NCBI RefSeq assembly: GCF_000688255.1
Contig: NZ_JHYS01000007.1
Span: forward strand, 121,246-185,245
Length of the DNA: 64,000 nucleotides
Direction of reading: 5' to 3'
Origin: Simplicispira psychrophila DSM 11588
GTDB lineage: Bacteria; Pseudomonadota; Gammaproteobacteria; Burkholderiales; Burkholderiaceae_C
In this document: positions 1 to 8,814 of the stretch, in pieces
How the letters are laid out: every line of letters begins with the position of its first letter
How positions within the stretch are numbered: position 1 is the stretch's first letter
Program-made: the position numbers and the translations under genes
The notes under the pieces: model-generated
Told to the model about the DNA's origin: nothing
The model's input: the letters and a program-made list of their open reading frames with translations, nothing else
Databases searched by the model: none

Positions 1-3000
1 ACTCGGATAAAGGTGCTTCCTTCCACTTGCCGCTCGGGCGTGAAGTCCAGTGCCTCGATAAAACCCATTTCACCGCGCGCCTGCAGACGCTCCAACCAGC
101 GCAGGTTTTCAGCGGCGCGGCCGGTATCAAACATGGCGGCCAGCACACTGGCGTAAGGCGCCACCACCAGCTCATCGGGCGGCGTGCGGCGCAAGGCCAG
201 TCGCGGCACCCCCTGCGGAGCGTACTGGTAGGCCAACGTCTGGTCACTGGCAGCGTAAGCCGACTCGGAAATGCCCCAGGGCACGCGGTGCTGGCGCGCA
301 AACGCCTGTTGCTCATCCACTGCCGTGCGCGCAGCACGCTCCAGCGCACTACCAACCGGCTCGGCCACCACCAGTGCCGGCATCAAATACTCGAACATCG
401 AACCCGACCACGAGCGCAGGCCGACACGGCTGTCCATGGCATAGAAAGGCCGGCCCAGGGCTGCCCAGTGCGTCACCGGCACATCGCCCTTGGCAATGCC
501 CCACAAGCTAGCCAAGCGTGCCTCAGAGGCCAGCAAGTCATAAAAACTTTTGTCCAGTTCAGCCCCATCCACCCGGTAACCAATATGAAACAGACGCCGG
601 CGCGCGTCGTACAAAAAATCAAACTCCGGCTCCATGGCCCAGTGCTGCAGCTGGTCAGCCAGGCGCTGCACCCGTTGCAGGGACTCGCCTTGGCACAGCC
701 CAGCAGGCCCGTTGATCAACTCTTGGCAGGCGCCCACCACGGCCACCAAGTGGCCGCACAAGTTGCCGCTGTCCACGGTAGAGACATACGCCGGGGCCAG
801 CGTCTGCAGGGTTTGCGTGTCATACCAGTTCAAAAAATGCCCGCGGTGGCGCGCCAGCAGCGCCATGGTGGCGACGGTGTGCTCGCAGCGCTGCAAAAAT
901 TCCTCGGTTGTGATCCAGCCAAAGCGGCGTGCGCAGGCCACGGACAGCAGATACAGGCCCATATTGGTCGGCGAAGTCCGCTCGGCCACTATCTCATGGG
1001 GCGTCATTTGCACGTTATCAGGCGGCAAATGCCGGCTTTGCGGGCCAACGTGGCGGGAGAAAAATTCCCAGGTGTCGCGTGCCACACCGAGCAGGTATTC
1101 GCGGTCGCGAGTGCTGGGCACCGCATCACCACCGTACTGCCAAGCGCGGCTAGCCCACCAGATCCAGACTGGCGTGGCGGCCCACAGGGCACACACAGCC
1201 ACCGCCAGCACCGGCCAGCGCGTCCCAGCCCACCACCAGAGCGCTCCTAGCAGGACAGCGGCCAGAGTGGGCGGCGCATGGCGCATCGCCAAGCCGGTCA
1301 GACCGGGTTGTGCGACCCGCTGCGCACTGGCAGCGGTCGTCCAGCGCAGCAAGCCGCGCCGACTGACCAGCGTGCGCCACAGGGCGGTAGTGATGGCCCC
1401 CATCAGCAACAGTCCTTGCTGCAGCAAAACCAGCAAACCAAATAAGGTACTGCCCAGCGCGCGGACCACATCGGCCAGTGCCTGGCGGTAAAAATGCTCC
1501 AGCGCCACATCATCTCGGCCCGGGGCCAGGCCAGCCAGAGCGCCCAGCAGCGGTCCGGCGCCCAGCGCCGCCACCACCAGTGCCAGTGCCAGCCCCGGTG
1601 ACAGTGTGGCGCTGGCCAGACAGACTGCGATCAACGCCACCGACATCGGCGCCACCAGTGAGCGGCGCAGGTTGTCCAGCATCTTCCAGCGGTTGATGCC
1701 GGACAAATGGAAACTGCGCCAGCGCAGCAGCACCGGCCACAGCTGCCAGTCACCGCGTGTCCAGCGGTGAATCCGGGACGAGGCTACATCAGCGTGCATG
1801 GGCGCGTCTTCCATTAGCGTGATGTCTGTCACCACAGCGCAGCGCGCCAGCGCGCCTTCCAGCAAATCGTGGCTCAGGATTTGCTCTTGGGGCAGACGCC
1901 CGGACAACACCGCGTGCATGGCCGCGACGTGCAGCAACCCCTTGCCACTGAATGAGCCCTCGGCAAACACATCCTGATAAACCTCGGACGTGGCTGCACT
2001 GTAAGAGTCAATACCGCTTTGGCCGCCAAAGAACCAGTGAAACGGCGTTGCTGTTTGCGGGCTAGGCAGAGGCGTGGTGATGCGCGGCTGCAAGATGGTG
2101 TAGCCCGACAGCACCCGGCGGCGCAGCGTATCCAGGCAAGGTAGGTTCAAAGGGTGTGCCGCCACGCCCACCAGCGCGCGCAACGATCCAGGCGGCAGCA
2201 CAGTATCACTGTCGAGGGTGACAACATACAGCGTGCCAGCAGCCGGGCGCGAATGCACGCCCAAATCGATAAAGGGCGAAGCAGAGGTGGGCTCAGCCAA
2301 AACGCCCAGCAACTGCTCCAACTTGCCACGCTTGCGCTCCCAGCCCATCCAGCACTGTTCAGAGTCCGACCAGATGCGCTCGCGGTGCAGGAGCAAAAAA
2401 CGCCGCTCTGGTCTCCAGGCGGCGCTGGGTGTACCCGGTGCGCTGCGTGGGTAGCGGGCTTCCAGCGCGTCCAGCGCAGCCAGGGTCTGCGCCACCAGGG
2501 CCGTATCGCCCTCCCTATGGGCCGCTTGGGCATCGGCGAAATCGGTTAACAAGGCAAACTGCGCCTGATCCTCAGGGTTGGCCAAGAAGTGCAACTCCAG
2601 CTGACGCACCAAACCGGACATGGTGGCAGGGTCGGTCAACATGGCAGGCACCACGACCAGCACGCGGTGCTGCGGTGGTATCCCAGCGGCCAGCGCCAGA
2701 CGTGGCAGGCGCTGGGGCTCCACAGACTCACTGATCAAGCGGTGCAGCACTGCAATCACGGCCTCGCTGGCTGGCCAAACCGCCAGGAACGCTAGCACCC
2801 ACAGCCCGGGCCAGGACGCACCGGGCAGCTCGTTTTGCGCCACAAACCAGGCGGTCAGGCCAATGCTGCCGACCGCCAGGACACTCAGATACGCCGGCGC
2901 AATAAAACGCTGCAGGCGACTGCGCCACGGCAGCAGGCGCCCCGACGCTCCCAGCACCTGCAACAACTGCGGCAAACCCGGTCCGTGCAGCCAATACCCT

Positions 3001-4181
3001 GGTGCTTGGCGTTTCTCATCGAGCAGCACCGGACAACAGGCAGACGCTTCCTGCCCGCAGGACTCGATCAGCTTCAGTACCGCGCGGGCAATCGACAATT
3101 CGCTCAGCCCGGTACGCCGCCCCAATTTCTCGATCGCATGCAGGCTGACGTCCTGGGTGTCTTCACGTTCAGCACAAAAAATGGCACTGTCCTGCAACTG
3201 ACGTATCAGCAAACTACAGCGCGAGATCAGGCCACGCCAGTCCGCATCCCCCAACAATCGCAGCGAGGTAATGGCATTGCGTACGCTCAGGGCATCAGCG
3301 GCCTGGGCGGTATGCTCCTGAATTTGTGCCGTGGCCGGATCTGGCAGCACCTCGGCCAGTGTCTTTTGCATCTCTTGCAGCGTGGCCGTCGAGACCCCGG
3401 CGGGCTGGGCGCCCTGCGCGGCCAGATCGGTGCGCAGGCGCTGCAATACCTGCAAAGCAAAAACCTGCTCGACACCGCGCAGCGCCATGCTTTCCAGCAG
3501 CGAGGCCAGCGCGGGTTCAGGCTGACCACTGATTTTCAAGGCATCGCACCAGACGTTGGCACCGGCATGGGCTGCCCGGGCGGTGGCCACACGCTCGGAC
3601 AGGCGGCGCAGGTTTTCGATCAACACCATGCGCAAGGTGGTGGGCAAGGCCCACAACTCACCCAGCGTCAACTCACGCGTATCTTGGTAGGCACGCAAAA
3701 AATCGGCCAGCAAATCTTCATCAAAGGCGCTGTCGGTATGCGCGACAAAAGCCCAGGCCACGCCGTAAATGCGCGGCAGGCCCGCCAGATGGGCTTCCAG
3801 CAGCACCGGCAAATCACGAAAGTAGCTCCGCGGCAAGCCATCATGGATCTCTTTGACCTGCGCCATCACCACATAAAAATTGTCGAGTAGCCATTCACCT
3901 GCCGGGCCGATGTGGTGACCGGCGGCATCGCGCTGGGCTATGGCGTCGTGCGCCTCGCGCAAGACGCGGATGTTGTCGCGCAGGCGCGGAAAAAATGGCG
4001 CCATCCGCCCATGGACACGCGCTTGGTGTGCCTGCGCCAAGCTGGCGCCATGCTGGGCAAAACGCGCACTGCCAAAGATCTCGGCACGTATCGGTGCCTC
4101 CACGGCCCCTCGTATCGGGTCTAAAAGCGCGGGACTTGCCGGCTTGGCAGACGGAGTGCGCTGAAAAACGGACATTCCCAT
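1..4181 (-). CDS. ndvB: Cyclic beta-1,2-glucan synthase-like protein, N-terminal part (runs off left edge)
   Basis: One open frame of 1393 codons enters from position 4181 and leaves the window without a stop. Near the N-terminus a stretch reading EWLLDNFYVVMAQVKEI followed by LPRSYFRDLPVL is typical of NdvB/ChvB-type cyclic glucan synthases. A family-84/family-2 glycosyltransferase core follows, with VTLDSDTVLPPG near residue 650 and an RxxRW-type motif (RIHRWTRGDW) near residue 800, flanked by hydrophobic membrane segments. A glucoamylase-like domain occupies roughly residues 1020-1350 (RTSPTNMGLYLL, WSGSMFEYLMP, PWGISESAY). The usual C-terminal GH94 domain would lie outside the window. Known members polymerise UDP-glucose into periplasmic cyclic glucans. 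An in-frame stop lies two codons before ATG 4181; ATG 4175 is an alternative start. The assignment of family is firm, the exact product linkage is not. Confidence 0.88.
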   Translation of the reverse strand, partial: MGMSVFQRTPSAKPASPALLDPIRGAVEAPIRAEIFGSARFAQHGASLAQAHQARVHGRMAPFFPRLRDNIRVLREAHDAIAQRDAAGHHIGPAGEWLLDNFYVVMAQVKEIHDGLPRSYFRDLPVLLEAHLAGLPRIYGVAWAFVAHTDSAFDEDLLADFLRAYQDTRELTLGELWALPTTLRMVLIENLRRLSERVATARAAHAGANVWCDALKISGQPEPALASLLESMALRGVEQVFALQVLQRLRTDLAAQGAQPAGVSTATLQEMQKTLAEVLPDPATAQIQEHTAQAADALSVRNAITSLRLLGDADWRGLISRCSLLIRQLQDSAIFCAEREDTQDVSLHAIEKLGRRTGLSELSIARAVLKLIESCGQEASACCPVLLDEKRQAPGYWLHGPGLPQLLQVLGASGRLLPWRSRLQRFIAPAYLSVLAVGSIGLTAWFVAQNELPGASWPGLWVLAFLAVWPASEAVIAVLHRLISESVEPQRLPRLALAAGIPPQHRVLVVVPAMLTDPATMSGLVRQLELHFLANPEDQAQFALLTDFADAQAAHREGDTALVAQTLAALDALEARYPRSAPGTPSAAWRPERRFLLLHRERIWSDSEQCWMGWERKRGKLEQLLGVLAEPTSASPFIDLGVHSRPAAGTLYVVTLDSDTVLPPGSLRALVGVAAHPLNLPCLDTLRRRVLSGYTILQPRITTPLPSPQTATPFHWFFGGQSGIDSYSAATSEVYQDVFAEGSFSGKGLLHVAAMHAVLSGRLPQEQILSHDLLEGALARCAVVTDITLMEDAPMHADVASSRIHRWTRGDWQLWPVLLRWRSFHLSGINRWKMLDNLRRSLVAPMSVALIAVCLASATLSPGLALALVVAALGAGPLLGALAGLAPGRDDVALEHFYRQALADVVRALGSTLFGLLVLLQQGLLLMGAITTALWRTLVSRRGLLRWTTAASAQRVAQPGLTGLAMRHAPPTLAAVLLGALWWWAGTRWPVLAVAVCALWAATPVWIWWASRAWQYGGDAVPSTRDREYLLGVARDTWEFFSRHVGPQSRHLPPDNVQMTPHEIVAERTSPTNMGLYLLSVACARRFGWITTEEFLQRCEHTVATMALLARHRGHFLNWYDTQTLQTLAPAYVSTVDSGNLCGHLVAVVGACQELINGPAGLCQGESLQRVQRLADQLQHWAMEPEFDFLYDARRRLFHIGYRVDGAELDKSFYDLLASEARLASLWGIAKGDVPVTHWAALGRPFYAMDSRVGLRSWSGSMFEYLMPALVVAEPVGSALERAARTAVDEQQAFARQHRVPWGISESAYAASDQTLAYQYAPQGVPRLALRRTPPDELVVAPYASVLAAMFDTGRAAENLRWLERLQARGEMGFIEALDFTPERQVEGSTFIR

Positions 4182-4201
4182 CTTTGGCTACAGCACATCA
4201 C

Positions 4202-4399
4202 TCACCAGCCGCTGGCGACGACCAGTACGACAGCAAGCGCGATTGTGGTTACAAAACGCTGCGCCAAAAACCCATGTGCCGCCTCGGCAACGCACCCCAA
4301 ACGGTACCAAGAGCCACGGGCCAACCTGCATTGCTGCAGGTGACTGGACATCTGGGCCATATGCAAAGAGACAAAACGGGGAACGGGACGATCTGACAT
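4202..4399 (-). CDS. Small hypothetical protein (65 aa) upstream of the glucan synthase
   Basis: A 65-residue frame begins MSDRPVPRFVSLHMAQM and ends with a hydrophobic segment (FVTTIALAVVLVVASGW) that could span the membrane once. The start is chosen because a strong Shine-Dalgarno AAGGAGG lies 6 bases before ATG 4399, better than the more distal in-frame ATG at 4456. It lies 20 bases upstream of the glucan synthase on the same strand, so the two are probably co-transcribed. I do not recognise the family. The ribosome site and spacing are direct observations; function is unknown. Confidence 0.6.
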   Translation of the reverse strand: MSDRPVPRFVSLHMAQMSSHLQQCRLARGSWYRLGCVAEAAHGFLAQRFVTTIALAVVLVVASGW

Positions 4400-4922
4400 G
4401 GGGGCCTCCTTAAAGAACAAAACAGACAACTTCTTGCATCCGAAAACCTGTTCCAAAGGAAACAGGAAACGGCAGAAAGCGCCTCAACAACGACAGTTTT
4501 TTGCTTGTTCAACCTTCCCAGCCGCCGGCAGGGTTCCGAGACGGCGCTCTCAAACAGCGGTAAAGCAAAAAACGAACAGCTGCAGCCGATACATACACAG
4601 CGCTGACGATCAGGATGCGGGATGCAGGAGTCGTGCCAGTCCATGCTAGGGCGGGGCACACGCCTCGTCTGTCAGACAACGCCCCTCAAGACAGGGCGGG
4701 CGAGCGCAGCAGCGTACCGCCCGCAGGCGTCCGCCTTTCTACCGAAATTTGCCCATGGGCAGCCGATGGTGGCGCCCAGCTGCGCTATTGAAAAATGAGC
4801 TTAAAGCGCTTTTATTAATTGTATTTCAGGCATATTAATAGCTGAAATCCAATAAAAATAAGCGCCTTAAGCTATGTATTAAATAGCATCCACTGTGTCA
4901 TCAGCTGTCAATCAGCGGTCTC
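4400..4922. other. Intergenic region with AT-rich segment
   Basis: About 520 bases with no convincing gene. The right third (about 4785-4900) is markedly AT-rich and holds one copy of the dispersed intergenic repeat on the minus strand (4788-4846). The remainder contains the presumed promoter of the 65-aa gene and glucan synthase operon, but no clear -10/-35 pair could be fixed by eye. Confidence 0.5.
4788..4846 (-). repeat. Dispersed intergenic repeat, copy 1
   Basis: Read on the minus strand it shows the family layout: an AGCTATTAAT start, an A/T-rich middle, then AAGCGCT followed by AAGCTCATTTTT. It is one of the more diverged copies. Confidence 0.5.
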
Positions 4923-5606
4923 TCAACCACCGAGCGTGTCAGAGCCGGCGCTGTTTTCATCGGGCAAATCCAGTACCACGGCCCAAGGCACGCCGCGCAA
5001 TGCCTCGTAATGCGCCACCAGCACGCAACGCCCGGCCGGTGCGACTGCCAGAGCAGCCAGCGCGCACTCTAGGTAGGCAATGGACGGACGGTCCAATCCG
5101 GCCAGCGGCTCATCGATCAAGGTCAACGCAGCACCACTGGCCAAGCCCGCTGCCAGAATCACCTTGCGCTGGCTGCCGCTGGAGAGCTGGTACATCGGCT
5201 TGTCCAGATGCGCCTCCAGACCCAGGCCCTGCACATGCCCGGCCAGCGCCGACGCCTGCCAGCCGCTGTGGCGCGCCGGCAAGCTGTGCCACCAGTCGCG
5301 CGCGCTGATCTGGTGCAGCGCATCCGAGCGCGGGTCGTGCCAGAACACCTGCGCGCGATAGGCCTCGGGGGCGCTGCCCAGCGCCGTGCCTGCCAGCACC
5401 AAGGCCCCCTGCTCTGCACCCAGTTCCCCGGCCAGCAAGCGCAGCAGCGTGGTCTTGCCGCTGCCATCCCCCCCACGCACCAGCCCCACGCCAGCGGGAA
5501 TGCGCGCGCTCCAATGTTGAAACAGCGCGCGCTGCGGGTAGCTGAAATGCAGGTGATCCACCTGTAAAAGAGTAGCGGAGGCGGCGGAGGCAGGTAACGT
5601 GTCCAT
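4923..5606 (-). CDS. ABC transporter ATP-binding protein
   Basis: A 227-residue single-domain ABC ATPase. It has a Walker A GGDGSGKTT, the signature LSSGSQRK (a Ser replaces the first Gly of LSGGQ), a Walker B ending LTLIDEPLAGLD, and a switch histidine in VLVAHYE. Start ATG 5606 is preceded by AGGAAA and begins the natural N-terminus MDTLPASAASATLLQVDHL; the longer upstream frame has no support. No permease or binding protein is next to it, so it is an orphan nucleotide-binding subunit whose partner is elsewhere, and the substrate cannot be told. It is divergent from the small gene at 5702, with which it shares a 95-base promoter region. Confidence 0.85.
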   Translation of the reverse strand: MDTLPASAASATLLQVDHLHFSYPQRALFQHWSARIPAGVGLVRGGDGSGKTTLLRLLAGELGAEQGALVLAGTALGSAPEAYRAQVFWHDPRSDALHQISARDWWHSLPARHSGWQASALAGHVQGLGLEAHLDKPMYQLSSGSQRKVILAAGLASGAALTLIDEPLAGLDRPSIAYLECALAALAVAPAGRCVLVAHYEALRGVPWAVVLDLPDENSAGSDTLGG

Positions 5607-5701
5607 GGGTTTCCTGTGGTTTGAAGGGGCAGCAGCGCAGCCAGGTTTGCAGGACAATGCCGCCCTCCTCTTTCCCGAGCGGCACTTTCCGCCCACGCGC
5701 C

Positions 5702-6004
5702 ATGGCCACGACATTGCACTACCTCGATTTTGACTACAGCGAAGACGCCGCCGGCTGTGGCACTTGGGATGCCATGGCCTCGGTGCGACCGGCGCAAATG
5801 GACGCCTTACTGGCGGAAGTGGCGCTGGTGCTGCACTGGGCGCAAGGCGAGTTTGCCGATGGCCACGGCCCACTGGACGACGGCGGTGAGTGGGATCACG
5901 ACTTGCAGGAAGCGCATGAAGCGGGCCGCTACACCCTCACCCTGACGATCAGCGGTACGCCCGCCTTTGGCGCCGCTTGGCACGCACAGTTCGGCGGCGA
6001 TTGA
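5702..6004 (+). CDS. Conserved small acidic hypothetical protein
   Basis: A 100-residue frame beginning MATTLHYLDFDYSEDAAG and ending FGAAWHAQFGGD, rich in Asp, Glu and Trp with no signal peptide or membrane segment. ATG 5702 is preferred over the upstream in-frame ATG at 5621 because the acidic, protein-like sequence starts there and the upstream extension reads like non-coding sequence. It is divergent from the ABC ATPase and convergent with the acyl-CoA synthetase. I do not recognise a named family. Confidence 0.65.
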   Translation: MATTLHYLDFDYSEDAAGCGTWDAMASVRPAQMDALLAEVALVLHWAQGEFADGHGPLDDGGEWDHDLQEAHEAGRYTLTLTISGTPAFGAAWHAQFGGD

Positions 6005-6049
6005 CGCTCGCGCTAGGCAGTCCGTCCCCAACAGCTGCCGCCAGCGACG

Positions 6050-7741
6050 CTACAGATCGACCCAGACCACCGGCTGTCTCAAGGCCTCCCACTCCTCGTA
6101 ATGGGTGGCATAGAGCGCATCGATGCGGTTGCGCTTGATCTTGAAGGTGGGCGTGATGAGGTCGTTGTCCACCGTCCAGGCATGGCTGACGACAACGATG
6201 CAGGCCAGCTGCTCATGCGGGTCCAGCGAACGGTTGATGTCGGCCAGGTGCTGCGCCAAAGAGGCCTCTAGTTCAACGCGACCGGCCGGATCAGCGGTGC
6301 GCGCTACGGCCGCCGCGCTGAGCATGACCAAGCCCAGCGGGCGGCTCAAATTGGCTCCAGCCACCACGCAGGCCTCGATGGCGGCATGGGCGCCCAACTT
6401 GTCTTCAATCGGCGCCGGCGCCACATATTTACCCTTGTCGGTTTTAAACAGGTCTTTCAGGCGCCCGGTGATATGCAGACAGCCTTGGGCATCGATGCGG
6501 CCCTCGTCACCGGTGCGCAGCCAGCCATCGGCGGTGAAGGCTTCGCGGGTTTTTTCCGGGTCCTTGTAATAGCCCAGCATCAGCGCCGCGTTGCGCATCT
6601 GGATTTCACCGGTCTGGGGATCGATGCGGTGCTCTACGCCGTCATAGACCGGGCCCACGCTGCCTTGCTGGTTCTGGCCCGGCACCGTCAGGTGCGAGAT
6701 GGCCAAGTTCTCGGTCATGCCATAGCCTTCGCCAATATCCAGACCCAGCCGGCTGTACCACTGCAGCAGCGCCAGCGGCATGGGGGCAGCACCACCGGCG
6801 GCAAAGCGGCACTGGTCCAGTCCCAAAGTTTTTTTGATCTTGTGCCGCACCAGACCGGCCACCAACGGAATCGACAGCAACAGAGACAGCCGACCAGCCG
6901 GAATTTTCTGCAAAATGGCCTGCTGGAATTTGACCCACAAACGCGGCACCGAAAAAAAGATCGTCGGCCGTGCGCGCTGCAGATCGGCGGTAAAGGTGTC
7001 GATCGAATCGGCAAAGTACACCTGCAGACCAGCATACAGCCAGCCATGCTCGACCAGCACCCGCTCAACCACATGCGCCAGCGGCAGGTACGACAGCATC
7101 CGGTCTTCGGGACCCAGGGTCACGCGCTTGGCGCCGGTGTCGATAGCCCAAGCCAGATTGCCAAAGCTGTGCATCACGCCCTTGGGTTGTCCCGTGGTGC
7201 CCGAGGTGTAGATCAGCGTGGCCAGCTCATCAGCACCGCGCACCACCTCGCCCGGCAGCGGCGCAGTGCGTGCGCAGATGGCATCCCAGCCGTCGTAATC
7301 CCGCAGGGCATCGGCGGGTGACACCGGATAGCTGATGCACGGCATGCCGGACGGCACACCCGGCTTCATGCCCGGCCAGTCATCGAGCTTGCCGACAAAG
7401 CAGGCACGCGCCTCGCTGTGCTCCAGGATATGCGCCACGGTGTCATGCGACAGCGTCGGGTACAACGGCACCGAGACATGGCCGGCCATCCAGATGGCCA
7501 GATCACTCATCATCCACCAAGCACAATTTTTGGACAGGATCGCCACTCGGGAACCCGGCTCCCAGCCCTGGGCCTGCAGGTGCGCTGCCATGCGCTGCAC
7601 CTGGTCGATGAGTTGCGCCCAGGTGTATTCCTGCAATACCCCCGCCCCCAGGGGCTGGGTCAGCGCAACCCGGTCACGGGCTTTTTTGCCCCAGGCATAC
7701 AAACGCTGCAAAGCCAGCGTGTCAGGTGAAACAGGACCCAT
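6050..7741 (-). CDS. AMP-dependent long-chain acyl-CoA synthetase family protein
   Basis: A 563-residue adenylate-forming enzyme. The P-loop-like motif YTSGTTGQPKGVMHS is near residues 174-188, the core motif GEGYGMTENLA and the A8-type region WLRTGDEGRID then TGRLKDLFKTDKGKYVAP mark it as an LC-FACS/FadD-like acyl-CoA synthetase. It would activate a carboxylic (probably long-chain fatty) acid with ATP and CoA in the cytoplasm. Start ATG 7741 has AGGAGG six bases upstream; the longer frame to 7912 is not supported. It stands alone, divergent from the TRAP transporter genes, so pathway context does not identify the substrate. Confidence 0.88.
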   Translation of the reverse strand: MGPVSPDTLALQRLYAWGKKARDRVALTQPLGAGVLQEYTWAQLIDQVQRMAAHLQAQGWEPGSRVAILSKNCAWWMMSDLAIWMAGHVSVPLYPTLSHDTVAHILEHSEARACFVGKLDDWPGMKPGVPSGMPCISYPVSPADALRDYDGWDAICARTAPLPGEVVRGADELATLIYTSGTTGQPKGVMHSFGNLAWAIDTGAKRVTLGPEDRMLSYLPLAHVVERVLVEHGWLYAGLQVYFADSIDTFTADLQRARPTIFFSVPRLWVKFQQAILQKIPAGRLSLLLSIPLVAGLVRHKIKKTLGLDQCRFAAGGAAPMPLALLQWYSRLGLDIGEGYGMTENLAISHLTVPGQNQQGSVGPVYDGVEHRIDPQTGEIQMRNAALMLGYYKDPEKTREAFTADGWLRTGDEGRIDAQGCLHITGRLKDLFKTDKGKYVAPAPIEDKLGAHAAIEACVVAGANLSRPLGLVMLSAAAVARTADPAGRVELEASLAQHLADINRSLDPHEQLACIVVVSHAWTVDNDLITPTFKIKRNRIDALYATHYEEWEALRQPVVWVDL

Positions 7742-8180
7742 GAGCTGCCTCCTGCGGTAGTAAGGAGAGTGCGCAGCGTCCCACGCATGGAGCAGGGATG
7801 CTGCGCTGCACGACCCCGCACAGCCAAGTGCGGGCTGCAACCCAGTATAGGAGTGCATGCGCTGCACAGGGCGCTGTCTGCGGCGCACTACGGGCAAACA
7901 CCAACGCTGCACCAGACGCCAGAATCGCCCTCAAGACAGGATTTAAATCCAGGACAAAATGCCGATAAACGTCACCAGATATTATCTTAATGCTATTTTT
8001 TCAATAGCAAAAAAGCATCTCTAATGCAGGGTGAACACCGTCACGCAATCGTCAGAATAGGACTACAGTGCTTCGTAAAATCTTGCAGCCCCAGTGCCCC
8101 TGCGGCTGCCTGCTCTACCCGGGCAGATGGGCGGCCAACGCCGCTCTTTTTTGTTACCCATAAGGTTTTTTGGAGACAAC
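7742..8180. promoter_or_regulatory. Divergent intergenic region, acyl-CoA synthetase / TRAP transporter
   Basis: 440 bases separating two divergent units. The right part is AT-rich and contains a small hairpin (TGCTATT/AATAGCA, 7991-8009) followed by an A-run, possibly a degenerate relative of the dispersed repeat. The TRAP operon promoter should lie between here and 8180. No operator can be named. Confidence 0.4.
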
Positions 8181-8801
8181 ATGCAGGCCTTACTCAAATT
8201 CTCGCGAGGTATCGACTGGCTTAACAGCCTGGTCGGCAAATACGTCATCTGGCTCATCCTGGCCTCGACCGTTATCAGCGGCGTCAACGCCATCGTGCGC
8301 AAGGCGTTCAACTACAGCTCCAATGGTTTTCTGGAGGTGCAGTGGTACCTGTTTGCCGCTGCCTTCCTGCTCGCCGCCGGCTACACCTTGCTGCAGGGCG
8401 AGCATGTCCGGGTGGACGTGGTGGCCAGTCGCCTGTCCAAGCGTGCGCAAATCTGGATCGACGTTTTTGGCTTTGTCTTCTTCCTGACCCCGGTGTGCCT
8501 GGTGATTCTCTGGTACGGCATCCCGTTCTTTATCCAAGGTTACACCTCGAACGAAATGTCGAGCAACGCCGGTGGCCTGATCCGCTGGCCGGTGTACCTG
8601 ATGATGCCGCTGGGTTTTGGTCTGCTGCTGCTGCAAAGCCTCTCTGAACTGATCAAGCGCCTGGCTTTTCTGCAAGGGCTGATAGACGACCCCACGGCGA
8701 AAAAAGCAGAAAAATCGGCCGAAGAAGAACTCGCCGAATCCATCCGCCGCCTGGCCGAAGCGGCCAAAGGCCACGACACCAGCGCCGCCAAGGCCGACTG
8801 A
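8181..8801 (+). CDS. dctQ: TRAP transporter small permease subunit (DctQ-like)
   Basis: A 206-residue protein with four hydrophobic segments (around residues 18-38, 52-70, 95-115 and 138-155) and the family-typical LLQGEHVRVDVV. The C-terminal 40 residues are charged and helical (AEKSAEEELAESIRRLAEAAKG). Start ATG 8181 has TGGAGA upstream. With the DctM gene 13 bases downstream it forms the membrane part of a secondary, sodium-driven, binding-protein-dependent importer. The large-size pairing resembles the mannitol/chloroaromatic (FcbT-type) branch. No DctP-type binding protein gene is seen in this window, so it must be elsewhere. Confidence 0.88.
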   Translation: MQALLKFSRGIDWLNSLVGKYVIWLILASTVISGVNAIVRKAFNYSSNGFLEVQWYLFAAAFLLAAGYTLLQGEHVRVDVVASRLSKRAQIWIDVFGFVFFLTPVCLVILWYGIPFFIQGYTSNEMSSNAGGLIRWPVYLMMPLGFGLLLLQSLSELIKRLAFLQGLIDDPTAKKAEKSAEEELAESIRRLAEAAKGHDTSAAKAD

Positions 8802-8814
8802 GCAGAGACACACC

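Noticed and set aside
27..3890. Several long plus-strand frames (for example 27-1250 and 2835-3890)
   Set aside because: They lie opposite the glucan synthase frame, which has clear domains; the plus-strand products are His/Gln/Arg-rich with no family motifs, as expected for antisense of high-GC coding DNA.
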